A stretch of DNA of 64,000 nucleotides, from positions 10,523-74,522 of the forward strand of contig CBDCBA010000011.1 of the NCBI GenBank assembly GCA_965214125.1, in the 5' to 3' direction. This stretch comes from CBDCBA01 sp965214125. Lineage in GTDB: Bacteria > Planctomycetota > Phycisphaerae > Tepidisphaerales > Tepidisphaeraceae. The notes beneath the pieces were generated by a model. It did not search any database. It was not told the origin of the DNA and saw only the letters and a program-made list of their open reading frames with translations. This document shows positions 22,738 to 30,375 of the stretch, one piece after another. Each line of letters begins with the position of its first letter. Position 1 is the stretch's first letter. The position numbers and the translations under genes are program-made.

Positions 22738-24144
22738 GTGCCGGCGATCGCTCTTGTTTCCATGCTTCACGAGGTCGGCGCCGGAAGCGCCGCCCGAGCC
22801 TGCTGGGGTCGCCCGGTGCTGGCGTCAACGCTCGCGCGGCTGGGTCGCTGCGAGCACCTCGACGGCATCGCCGTTCTCTGCCGCGACGATCAACACGAGG
22901 TCGCCCTCCGGGCCGTGGGCGACGCGGCCACGGTCGTGCCGGTTGCGGTGGACGCGAACGACCCGGAACTTCGCACGATCGCGAACGCACAACGCTGGGC
23001 CGACGGCTGGCGCGGCGGCCTGCTCGGCACCACGCCCGCCGACGCCGGCTGGCACGCCGAGGCGGCCCTTGCGGTTGCCGACGCGACTGATGCCAACCTG
23101 GTCGTCCCCGTGCCCGCCAGCTTCGCCCTGATCGACCCGACGTTGGTCGATCGTCTGCTTAAGCACGCCAGCTCGCAGAACGACGGCGGCCAAGGAGAAC
23201 CCGTCTTCTTTCTACCGACGCCGCCCGGCTTGTGCGGCTTGGCCGTGACCCGCGAGCACGTGGAGACACTGGCGGCGGCCCCGCCCCGCCAGCGGCATCC
23301 CGGCCGTGTGCTGCACTACCTGCCCGACGCGCCGCGCATCGACCCGATTGGTCTCGCCGCGTGTCCCGGCGGGGTTTCGCCGCTCGTCAGCCAGAGTGTC
23401 GCCGACTTCCGACTCGAGACCTCCCGCAGCACCGCGTGGGCGGAACTGTCGCTGAGAAACGCCGACAGCGCTGACGCCGAAACGCTGTGCCAGCAGGCCC
23501 GGTCGTGCCCGAACCCGCCGCGCGACGCGAGCATCGACCTCGTAGACACCCGGACCGCCTTGCCCATCTGGCAACCGAAGTCGACGGCTGCGCCGTTGCG
23601 CCCGGACGTCGTGAAGGCGTTGGCCACCCGTGCCGACGACGGCCGCCTGACGCTGGCGGGTCGCGGCGATCCGCTGCGGTCGCCGGACCTGTTCGCGACG
23701 ATCCAATCGGCGACCGAAGCCGGACTTTCGGTCCACCTCGAGACGGACCTGCTCGACGCCGACGCCGAGACATTGCAGCGTCTCGCCACCAGCGGCGTGG
23801 CAGTCGTGAGCGTCCACGTGCCGGCCATGACGAGCCAGACCTACGCCAGCGTGATGGGCGTCAACGCGATGGCCACGGCCCTGCGCAACCTGCTCACGCT
23901 GCACGCCCTGTCGCTGCGCGTCGGCGGGCCGATCGTCGTGCCGACCTTAGTGAAGGTTCGCCAGAACGTGGCCGAGATGGAGGCCTGGTACGACCACTGG
24001 CTGCGCGCCTGCGGCGCGGCGGTGATCCGCGGGCCCGACTTCTTCGCCAACGAGCCCGCCCGGCCAAACCTCGCGACGGCGCCGCTGCTGCGAACAGATC
24101 GCCACCCGCTCGACGCCGTGACCGAATCTCCGCTTGCCGCCTGA
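22738..24144 (+). CDS. Radical-SAM-like protein lacking cluster cysteines
   Basis: A 468-residue protein leading the nonulosonic acid operon. The N-terminal half has a nucleotidyltransferase-like (GT-A) look: VSMLHEVGAGSAARACWGRP and a VPVPASFALIDPTLV segment. The C-terminal half aligns with the radical SAM barrel: LAGRGDPLRSPDLFATIQSA as the GGE-type motif strand, GLSVHLETDLLDAD, VVSVHVPAMTSQTYASVMGV, VVPTLVKVRQNVAEMEAWYD and RGPDFF. The CxxxCxxC triad that should precede the GDP strand is missing; the only cysteines nearby are in CQQARSC. It is therefore probably a non-catalytic relative of two-domain radical SAM/SPASM proteins. neuA-like gene follows after 14 bases. Confidence 0.7.
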   Translation: MPAIALVSMLHEVGAGSAARACWGRPVLASTLARLGRCEHLDGIAVLCRDDQHEVALRAVGDAATVVPVAVDANDPELRTIANAQRWADGWRGGLLGTTPADAGWHAEAALAVADATDANLVVPVPASFALIDPTLVDRLLKHASSQNDGGQGEPVFFLPTPPGLCGLAVTREHVETLAAAPPRQRHPGRVLHYLPDAPRIDPIGLAACPGGVSPLVSQSVADFRLETSRSTAWAELSLRNADSADAETLCQQARSCPNPPRDASIDLVDTRTALPIWQPKSTAAPLRPDVVKALATRADDGRLTLAGRGDPLRSPDLFATIQSATEAGLSVHLETDLLDADAETLQRLATSGVAVVSVHVPAMTSQTYASVMGVNAMATALRNLLTLHALSLRVGGPIVVPTLVKVRQNVAEMEAWYDHWLRACGAAVIRGPDFFANEPARPNLATAPLLRTDRHPLDAVTESPLAA

Positions 24145-24158
24145 TCTTCCCCCGAACC

Positions 24159-24905
24159 ATGACTCACCTTCCGCAAACGCTCGGCGTCGTCCTCGCCCGC
24201 GCCGGTAGCCAGGGGCTGCCGGGCAAGCACCTGCGCGCCCTCCTGGGCCGCCCGGTGATCGCGCACGCCTTCGACCACGCCGTCGCGGCCGAGACGTTGT
24301 CGCGCGTGGTCGTCACGAGCGACTGCCCGACGATTCGCCGCCTCGCCGCGGAGCGCCGGCTGCCGAGCGTGGAGCGTCCGCCGGAGCTTTGCACGAGCGA
24401 CGCGAGCGTGCAGGACACGCTGCTGCACGCCCTTGACGCCGTCGAAGCCCGCACGAGTTGGCGGGCGGAGGCGATCGTGATTCTCTACGGCAACGTGCCG
24501 GTGCGACCGGTCGGCGCGATCGACCGCTGCGTGCGCCACTTGGCCGAGACCGGCTGTTGCAGCGTCCGGACGTTCGCCCCGGTCGGCAAGTGGCACCCCG
24601 GCTGGATGGCCGCCCTCGACGGCGACGTGGTCCGCCCGACGCGGCCCGGCAGCATCCACCGGCGGCAGGATTTGGAGCCGTTGTTCCTTCACGATGGCGG
24701 CTGCGTCGCGATGAGCCGCGCCGCCCTCGAGCGTGGCCGGAGTGAGCCAGGTGACCCGCACGCGATGTTCGGGGTCGACCGCCGCGGCGTGCAGGTGGAG
24801 GCGGGCGCAACGGTGGAGGTCGATTGCGAGCGCGACCTGTTCCTCGCCGAAGCCGCCCTGCGGGCGCGGGGCTCGGCCGGGATGGCGATTCGCATGGCCG
24901 CTTGA
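24159..24905 (+). CDS. neuA: CMP-nonulosonate (sialic acid) synthetase
   Basis: Activates a nonulosonic acid with CTP to the CMP-sugar used by sialyltransferases. The 248-residue product has the cytidylyltransferase opening VVLARAGSQGLPGKHLRALL (P-loop-like, with the Lys for CTP), then VVTSDCP, VERPPELCTSDASVQD and LYGNVPVRP. Acting after NeuB, whose gene follows after 25 bases, it is the third enzyme of the route. The symbol follows the operon logic; the product could activate a related acid such as legionaminate. Confidence 0.82.
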   Translation: MTHLPQTLGVVLARAGSQGLPGKHLRALLGRPVIAHAFDHAVAAETLSRVVVTSDCPTIRRLAAERRLPSVERPPELCTSDASVQDTLLHALDAVEARTSWRAEAIVILYGNVPVRPVGAIDRCVRHLAETGCCSVRTFAPVGKWHPGWMAALDGDVVRPTRPGSIHRRQDLEPLFLHDGGCVAMSRAALERGRSEPGDPHAMFGVDRRGVQVEAGATVEVDCERDLFLAEAALRARGSAGMAIRMAA

Positions 24906-24930
24906 GTCGATTCGGCCGATCAACCGTACC

Positions 24931-26010
24931 ATGCCGCCCGATTCTTCCGATCCCGTTCTGCGCCTCGGCGACCGCAACGTCGGCATCGGTGCGCCGGCTT
25001 TTGTAATCGCGGAGATCGGCGTCAACCACGATGGCAGCGTCACGCGCGCCCTCGAGCTTGTCGGCCACGCCCGCGACGCCGGGGCAGACGCGATCAAGCT
25101 GCAACTCTTTTCTGCGGGCCGCCTCGTTCACCCCTGCGCGGGCTTGGCCGATTACCAGCGGACCGCGGGCGAGACGGACCAAACGGCCATGCTGCGTCGC
25201 TTCGAGCTGGCCGCGGGCGAGGTGCAACGCATCGTCGACGCCGCCCGCGATGCCGGCCTCGTGCCGCTGGCAACGCCGTTCTCTCCTGAAGATTTGGAGC
25301 AAATCGAGCGGCTGGATTTGCCGGCGATCAAGCTGGCGTCGCCGGACCTCGTCAACCCGCTGTTGCTCGATGCGGCGGCCGACTCGGGCCGGGCCATCCT
25401 CGCCAGTACGGGCGCGGCGGACGAGGCGGAGATTATCTGGGCGGCCGACCGGCTGCGCGGCCGTCACGCCCCGTTCGCCCTGCTGCACTGCGTCAGCAGC
25501 TACCCCACGCCCGACCCCGCGGCGCAGCTGCGGCGGGTCGACACGCTTCGCCGCACAGGCGAGTGGGTCGTCGGGCTGAGCGACCACACGCAGAGTGAAC
25601 TCGCCGGTGCGCTTGCGGTCGCGGCGGGCGCGAGCGTGATCGAGAAGCACCTGACCCACGACCGCCGCGCCGCCGGTCCCGACCACGCGGCCAGTGCCGA
25701 CCCGTTGATGTTCCGCCGCTACGTCGAGGCCATTCGTCAGGCCGAGGTCTTGCTCGGCGACGGCCGCGGCGAGCGTGTGCCACAAGCGTGTGAGGCGGAC
25801 GTGCGCCGGGAAAGCCGCCAATCTCTCGTTGCCCGCGTTGACATTTCGGCCGGGGCGACAATTGCGCGGTGGATGCTCACCTGTCAGCGGCCGGGGACCG
25901 GTTTGCCGGCGGCAATGCTCGATGCCGTAATCGGCCAGCGAACTGCGCGACCGCTGCTCGCGGGCGCGATGCTTCAGTCGGACGACCTTGTCCGCCGGGA
26001 GGCCGCGTGA
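24931..26010 (+). CDS. neuB: N-acetylneuraminate (nonulosonate) synthase
   Basis: Condenses N-acetylmannosamine (or a relative) with phosphoenolpyruvate. The 359-residue protein starts with FVIAEIGVNHDGSVTRALEL, contains DAIKLQLF, STGAADEAEI, HCVSSYPTP, LSDHTQSELAGALAV and EKHLTHD, all NeuB barrel motifs, and ends in a SAF (antifreeze-like) domain from about residue 290: SLVARVDISAGATIARWML then GTGLPAAMLDAVIG. The TGA stop overlaps the GTG of neuC (GTGA), showing translational coupling. Confidence 0.92.
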   Translation: MPPDSSDPVLRLGDRNVGIGAPAFVIAEIGVNHDGSVTRALELVGHARDAGADAIKLQLFSAGRLVHPCAGLADYQRTAGETDQTAMLRRFELAAGEVQRIVDAARDAGLVPLATPFSPEDLEQIERLDLPAIKLASPDLVNPLLLDAAADSGRAILASTGAADEAEIIWAADRLRGRHAPFALLHCVSSYPTPDPAAQLRRVDTLRRTGEWVVGLSDHTQSELAGALAVAAGASVIEKHLTHDRRAAGPDHAASADPLMFRRYVEAIRQAEVLLGDGRGERVPQACEADVRRESRQSLVARVDISAGATIARWMLTCQRPGTGLPAAMLDAVIGQRTARPLLAGAMLQSDDLVRREAA

Positions 26011-27203
26011 TTTCACCGGCGCCCACGTCTGTTCGCGAGCAGCCGACGATCGCCGCGCCGCCGCGCGTGCGTCGGCGGGTCTGCTTCGTCACCGGCACCC
26101 GCGCCGAGTACGGCCTGATGCGGACCACGCTCGACGCGCTCGACCAGCACGCGGGCATCGAGCCGCAGTTGATCGCGACGGGCACGCACCTCGACCCGTC
26201 CCACGGCCGCACGGTCGCCGACATTCGCGGCGAGGGGCGGCGCGTTCACGCGGAAGTCTCGTGGCCAGCGACAAGCGACCGCTTCGCCTACGCCGCCGCA
26301 GTCGGGCGGGCGACGGCCGATCTTGCCGCCGCTTACGCGAAGGTTCGGCCCGACGTCGTGCTGGTCGTCGGCGACCGCGTGGAGGCCTTTGCCGCGGCGC
26401 AGGCGGCGCACCTGGCGGGCGTTGCCGTCGCACATGTCCACGGCGGCGACCGCGCGACGGGACAGGCCGATGACGCGCTGCGTCACGCGACCACCAAGCT
26501 CGCCCACCTCCACCTCGCCGCGACACCGACCAGCGCCGAACGCATCCTGAAACTCGGCGAGGACCCGTGGCGGGTCCACGCCGTTGGCGCGCCTGGGATC
26601 GACGGGATCACCGAGCACGCCGCCGCCCGTTCGGAGGTCGCGGTGGCGGTCGGCGATGGGCCCTTCGCCTTACTGATTTATCACCCGACGCGCGACGACG
26701 ACGCGGGCGAGTGGGCGGGCACGCGGCGACTGCTCGACGCGCTGCTCCGTGCGGGCGTTCCGAAGGTGGTGGCAATTGGGCCCAACAACGATCCGGGCCA
26801 CCGCGGCATCGCCGGCTGCCTGTCCCGCGCGGCCGCGACCGACCGGCGGGTCCGGCTCTTCGCCAACCTGCCGCGCCCGCTGCTGCTGGGCCTGATGCGC
26901 GATGCGGCGCTGATGATCGGCAACAGCAGCAGCGGCATCATTGAGGCTGCCAGCTTCGGCCTACCCGTGATCGACGTCGGCCCCCGCCAACACGGCCGCG
27001 AACGCGGCGGCAACGTGTGCCACGTCGACGATCGCCCCGCCGACCTGTCGTCGGCCGTCCAAGCCATCTGGAACGACGGCCGACCCCAGCGATGGGCCGG
27101 CACCAACGTCTACGGCGGCACCGGCGCCGGCGAACGGATCGCCCAACTGCTCGCGACCACGCCGATCACCCCGGCATTTTTACGGAAGACCATCGCGTAC
27201 TGA
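26007..27203 (+). CDS. neuC: UDP-GlcNAc 2-epimerase, hydrolysing
   Basis: Converts UDP-GlcNAc to N-acetylmannosamine plus UDP, feeding NeuB. The 398-residue protein has the NeuC/LegG start CFVTGTRAEYGLMRTTLDAL, IATGTHLDPSHG, VLVVGDRVEAFAAA, HVHGGDRATGQADDALRHA, and C-terminal IGNSSSGIIEAASFGLPVID, the UDP-binding site. A short N-terminal tail precedes the domain. GTG 26007 overlaps neuB by four bases. With neuA and neuB it gives a full minimal set from UDP-GlcNAc to CMP-sialic acid; no aminotransferase or dehydratase for legionaminic or pseudaminic acid is seen. Confidence 0.9.
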   Translation: MISPAPTSVREQPTIAAPPRVRRRVCFVTGTRAEYGLMRTTLDALDQHAGIEPQLIATGTHLDPSHGRTVADIRGEGRRVHAEVSWPATSDRFAYAAAVGRATADLAAAYAKVRPDVVLVVGDRVEAFAAAQAAHLAGVAVAHVHGGDRATGQADDALRHATTKLAHLHLAATPTSAERILKLGEDPWRVHAVGAPGIDGITEHAAARSEVAVAVGDGPFALLIYHPTRDDDAGEWAGTRRLLDALLRAGVPKVVAIGPNNDPGHRGIAGCLSRAAATDRRVRLFANLPRPLLLGLMRDAALMIGNSSSGIIEAASFGLPVIDVGPRQHGRERGGNVCHVDDRPADLSSAVQAIWNDGRPQRWAGTNVYGGTGAGERIAQLLATTPITPAFLRKTIAY

Positions 27204-27282
27204 AGCAACACAGGTAACGTTCCCCCGCGTCGATGTCCCGCTAGTCGCGGAGCTTGCCCCACGCAGGACCTTTAAACAGCTA

Positions 27283-27555
27283 CTAGATCACCACCTCGAT
27301 CGTCAGCCCGGCGATCCGCTCCACGTCGAACGGGATGCGCTGTTCGAACACGTCGTCCGCGAGGACGGCGGTGCCGATCGCGATGATCCAACCTTCCTCG
27401 ATCACGAGATCGCGTACGAGTTCTCCACCGCTGAGGGTGGCGGTGGCGACGACCGTGCATTTGCGCGGCGGAACGTCTTGGCCGCGCAGCCAGTCGCGCC
27501 AACGGGACGGCAATAGTTTGGCCAGCCGGTTGCGGGGCGGCGTGCGGTGAGCCAT
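27283..27555 (-). CDS. Hypothetical 90-residue protein
   Basis: A small protein with a basic N-terminus (RLAKLLPSRWRDWLRGQDVP) and a beta-rich second part (CTVVATATLSGGELVRDLVI then GWIIAIGTAVLADDVFEQRI). No family is recognised. It lies 8 bases downstream of the gene at 27564 on the same strand, so the two probably form one unit. The gap of 79 bases before it, after neuC, shows no clear terminator. Confidence 0.6.
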   Translation of the reverse strand: MAHRTPPRNRLAKLLPSRWRDWLRGQDVPPRKCTVVATATLSGGELVRDLVIEEGWIIAIGTAVLADDVFEQRIPFDVERIAGLTIEVVI

Positions 27556-27563
27556 GCCGGCAC

Positions 27564-28055
27564 CTACGGCGAGACACGCTCGGCGCGGACGCCGTCACGC
27601 TCGGGGATCTTGATGATGGCCTGACCCTCCCTGGTGTACACGTCGTGCCACTGGTCGGTGCCGGGGGCCGCCACCTCGCGGGACTGCGCTTCCATCTGGT
27701 TCACCTGCATCCCAGCCCTTGCGTCGTCGGCGTTCTGGCTCCGGAGCATCATCTCCAGCGCCTGCGGGTTGAAGCGCTCGAGGTAGGCCACCGTCGGCTC
27801 GTCACCGGGGAACTGGAAGACGTGCGCCTGCACGACGGGCTGGCCATCGGCTCCTTTGGCCCGCAACGCCTGACGCTCGGCGGGCTCGTACGTCTGGCCT
27901 TTGTCGGAGGTGATGAAGATCTCGCCCGACCCGGTGCTCGGGCCGCCGAACACGCCGAAGTTCCAAAGCAGCAGGAGGATGCCGAGCACCACCAGAACGC
28001 CGAAAATGGCGTAGGCGACGGCGGGCTTCTCGTTGATTGTGTCGCGTAGACCCAT
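27564..28055 (-). CDS. Membrane-anchored hypothetical protein
   Basis: A 163-residue protein with one transmembrane helix near the N-terminus (AVAYAIFGVLVVLGILLLLW) and a polar domain of about 125 residues outside, rich in Gln, Glu and Met. The segment FITSDKGQTYEPAERQAL resembles nothing I can name. It may be a periplasmic companion of the downstream 90-residue protein. It diverges from the DUF883-like gene at 28285 with a 229-base gap in which I see only the -10 hexamer at 28271. Confidence 0.65.
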   Translation of the reverse strand: MGLRDTINEKPAVAYAIFGVLVVLGILLLLWNFGVFGGPSTGSGEIFITSDKGQTYEPAERQALRAKGADGQPVVQAHVFQFPGDEPTVAYLERFNPQALEMMLRSQNADDARAGMQVNQMEAQSREVAAPGTDQWHDVYTREGQAIIKIPERDGVRAERVSP

Positions 28056-28270
28056 CGGGGCGATTGTTGTCGTGAAAGCTTAGGGGAAGGTACAACTGGG
28101 GCTGGCGACCAGGCGACACGCGCAAAGGCCGTCCGTTGCCGATTGTGACGGATCGGCCGCGGCGTGTCATCTTCGATTGCCAAAATGTTCGCGAAATCTG
28201 TCCGGCCGGCGATCGCGTGCGGGGGAAGCGCTGTTCGCCTTTGACGGTTCCTTGGTTCGCCGGGCCCCGG

Positions 28271-28276
28271 TAGGTT
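28271..28276 (+). promoter_or_regulatory. -10 hexamer of the DUF883-like gene
   Basis: TAGGTT, 8 bases before the GTG at 28285, without a ribosome-binding site; it supports that start. Confidence 0.35.
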
Positions 28277-28284
28277 CGTCAGCC

Positions 28285-28587
28285 GTGACGACGGCTCAGC
28301 CCCAACCTTCGCCCCCACCCCCTCCGCCACCTTCGGCCGAACCTTCGGCTCGATCCGCGCCCACCGTCGGCGTCCCCGGCTCGTCTTCGATCGACCCGAC
28401 GACGGCAGCGGCGATGGACGCCTCGCGGGACCGTCCGGCGCGAGTCGACGGCGACGCCGGTGTGGCGTCGGCGGTCGAGCACGCTCGCGGCGTGGCCTAC
28501 GAGTGGATCCGGGAGCGGCCCGTTGTGGCCGTTGCCGCCGCGGCGGGCGTCGGAGCGGCCCTCGCCTGGCTCGCCCGTCGCAGTTGA
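28285..28587 (+). CDS. DUF883/ElaB-YqjD-like protein
   Basis: A 100-residue protein: a Pro/Ser-rich stretch (seven prolines in a row), a helical middle and a C-terminal anchor, EWIRERPVVAVAAAAGVGAA, in which small residues form a glycine-zipper-like helix ending LAWLARRS. This is the layout of the DUF883 family (ElaB, YqjD), which in E. coli tether ribosomes to the membrane in stationary phase. Longer in-frame starts (28177) are possible. The next two genes resemble the companions seen in the yqjDEK cluster. Confidence 0.65.
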   Translation: MTTAQPQPSPPPPPPPSAEPSARSAPTVGVPGSSSIDPTTAAAMDASRDRPARVDGDAGVASAVEHARGVAYEWIRERPVVAVAAAAGVGAALAWLARRS

Positions 28588-28668
28588 CGCTCGACCCGCC
28601 GTTCGCCCGACGCCCGTCCGACGCGCCAGACGTTCTTCCCTCCCCGCAGCCCTCGGCCCCCGATCCCG

Positions 28669-29340
28669 TTGACGCAGCGCACGCCCCCTGTTCCCCCGAC
28701 CGCCGTCCGCGACGGTTCCGCCCGGCCCACCGACGCTCCCCGCTCGCAAGCCGCCCCGCCGCCTCCTCCCCCGCCGGCGTCGCCGCCTCCGCCGGAGCCA
28801 GAAGCGGCGACCGGCCCAGGCGTTGGCGCTGACGCGGTGCGCGAACTCAAGGCGGCCGCGGGCAACTTGGGCGAGGTGGCCGCCTACGCGCAGCAGTTTG
28901 TCGAGGCGAAGGTGTCGGGCGTCGCCTACATGATCCGCAAGGTCGTGATGATGGCGGTCCTGGGCGTGGTCGCGGGACTGGCGGGCGTGAGCATCGTCGT
29001 AACGGCGGCCGCGCTGCTGGTGATCGGGCTCGGCCAGGCAATCGCGACGATCATGCCGGCGGGCTTCGCCTGGGCCGGCAACGTCATCGTCGGGCTGCTC
29101 GGCGTCATCATTTCGGCTGGCGGGGCGTGGCTGATTGTCCGTCGCGCCGCCGCCGCCGGCCGCGAGGCTGCCGCCCAGCACTACCGCGAACGATTGCAAG
29201 AGCAGCGTAAGAACCTCGGCATCGACGCCATGACGCGCGTCGCCCAGCACGAGCAACGCACCGGCAAGAGCGAGCGCAAGCATCAGGATTCTCACCCCGC
29301 CGACGTCAGCGGCGACGCGGAAGCACTCCGGAACGAGTAG
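28669..29340 (+). CDS. YqjE/phage-holin-III-like membrane protein
   Basis: A 223-residue protein. The first 50 residues are Pro/Ala-rich with an eight-proline run. The core from about residue 60 has an amphipathic helix (GNLGEVAAYAQQFVEAKVSG) followed by two membrane helices (MMAVLGVVAGLAGVSIVVTA and AWAGNVIVGLLGVIISAGGA), the pattern of the YqjE / phage holin superfamily III (Phage_holin_3_6). The tail is charged. The assumed start is TTG at 28669, which is uncertain. Confidence 0.65.
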   Translation: MTQRTPPVPPTAVRDGSARPTDAPRSQAAPPPPPPPASPPPPEPEAATGPGVGADAVRELKAAAGNLGEVAAYAQQFVEAKVSGVAYMIRKVVMMAVLGVVAGLAGVSIVVTAAALLVIGLGQAIATIMPAGFAWAGNVIVGLLGVIISAGGAWLIVRRAAAAGREAAAQHYRERLQEQRKNLGIDAMTRVAQHEQRTGKSERKHQDSHPADVSGDAEALRNE

Positions 29341-29378
29341 TCAAATCCAGCCCGCCCCGCGGGCAACAGGACGAACCC

Positions 29379-29936
29379 ATGGGCCTATTCAAGCCAAAAG
29401 TTGATCGCGACGAGGTGAACCCGGACGAGCCGCAGTCGCCGGCGATGGCGGTGCTGGACACCGTGCAGCCGCTTCAGGTCGAGGGCGGCGAGGGCAAGAT
29501 CCACGAAATGCAGGCGCGGCACGCCCGCGTGGCGATGACGCAGGCGATCGCCGAGGCCAAGCAGCATCTTGCCGCCGCCGCCGATCCCCGGCCGGTTGTC
29601 AAACGTTACCCGATGGCCGCCGTCGGCGGCGCGGCGGTTGTGGGCTTCCTGGGCACGTACCTTGCCATCCCAAGCGACAAGCAGAAGGCCGCCGATCGGC
29701 TGCTTGCGATCGAGAAGGCCCTGCGGGCCGAGTCCGCCTGGGGCGGGCGCGGCCAGGCGGGCGGCAGCCCGTCGCTCGGCAAGCGAATTGTCAACATCGG
29801 CTTGCGCTACGCCAAGCCGACGTTGCTGAGCTTCGTCACGAGTGCCCTCACCGGCGCCGCCGGCGGAGCCGCGGTGGCCGACAACGACGCGAGCGGCCCA
29901 GTCGGACCGCCTCCCCCCGCACCGCCAGCCGTTTGA
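29379..29936 (+). CDS. Glycine-zipper membrane-associated protein
   Basis: A 185-residue protein, third in the envelope cluster. The middle segment YPMAAVGGAAVVGFLGTYLA is a likely membrane helix rich in small residues; a second (LLSFVTSALTGAAGGAAVAD) lies near the C-terminus, followed by a proline-rich tail (PPPPAPPAV). The N-terminal 60 residues are acidic and soluble. It starts 38 bases after the holin-like gene, on the same strand. No catalytic function is suggested. Confidence 0.65.
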   Translation: MGLFKPKVDRDEVNPDEPQSPAMAVLDTVQPLQVEGGEGKIHEMQARHARVAMTQAIAEAKQHLAAAADPRPVVKRYPMAAVGGAAVVGFLGTYLAIPSDKQKAADRLLAIEKALRAESAWGGRGQAGGSPSLGKRIVNIGLRYAKPTLLSFVTSALTGAAGGAAVADNDASGPVGPPPPAPPAV

Positions 29937-30049
29937 ATGGCTGTGCCAGGCGCGGTTTATGGTTGCGAAGCAGCCCGAAACGGGGTATTCATATGGGGTC
30001 GCCCGCCTCCCGCGAGCGACTTGACTTCTTGCCCGTTATTGGACCTGCC

Positions 30050-30247
30050 ATGACCCGACTCCTGCTTGCCCTCGTTCCGGTCATGTGCCTTTTGCCGCTT
30101 GGTGTAAACCCATCCGTCAAGCCGGCCGAGCCGCTTCCGCAGGTCGAGGTACAACAAGAGGTTGCCGAGACCGGCCGCCTGCGCAAGTTACATCTGGTGC
30201 GGCCCGACCTGATCCCGTATCCCGTGGCGTACGACATCTATTGCTAG
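30050..30247 (+). CDS. Small secreted protein
   Basis: A 65-residue protein with a signal peptide (LLLALVPVMCLLPLGVN, probable cleavage before about residue 22) and a mature peptide of about 40 residues ending YPVAYDIYC. The mature part contains LRKLHLVRPDLIPYPV. A start at 29993 would add 19 residues before the signal peptide and is less likely. Short exported peptides of this size are hard to validate by sequence alone. Confidence 0.5.
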   Translation: MTRLLLALVPVMCLLPLGVNPSVKPAEPLPQVEVQQEVAETGRLRKLHLVRPDLIPYPVAYDIYC

Positions 30248-30262
30248 AGCGTCTGTGGTTGT

Positions 30263-30313
30263 AGGGTGAGCACGGCCCACCTCCGGATCCCGATGTTGGG
30301 CCGTGCCCACCCT
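30263..30313. repeat. Palindrome between convergent genes
   Basis: Arms 30263-30279 and 30297-30313 (AGGGTGAGCACGGCCCA) pair with one mismatch. It starts GTAGGGTG like family A but has a different core. It lies between the small secreted protein gene and the glucoamylase-like gene, which converge. Confidence 0.75.
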
Positions 30314-30375
30314 CCGGCTCATCGTGGTTGCTTCAACGTCCAATCTAGACTTCAGCGTGTCAAGCCGAGTTTGAT

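Noticed and set aside
22738..24144. Annotation as an active radical SAM enzyme
   Set aside because: The cluster-binding CxxxCxxC triad is absent.
28279..29295. A 338-codon minus-strand frame opposite the envelope cluster
   Set aside because: It mirrors Gly/Ala-rich coding sequence on the plus strand; no domain seen.
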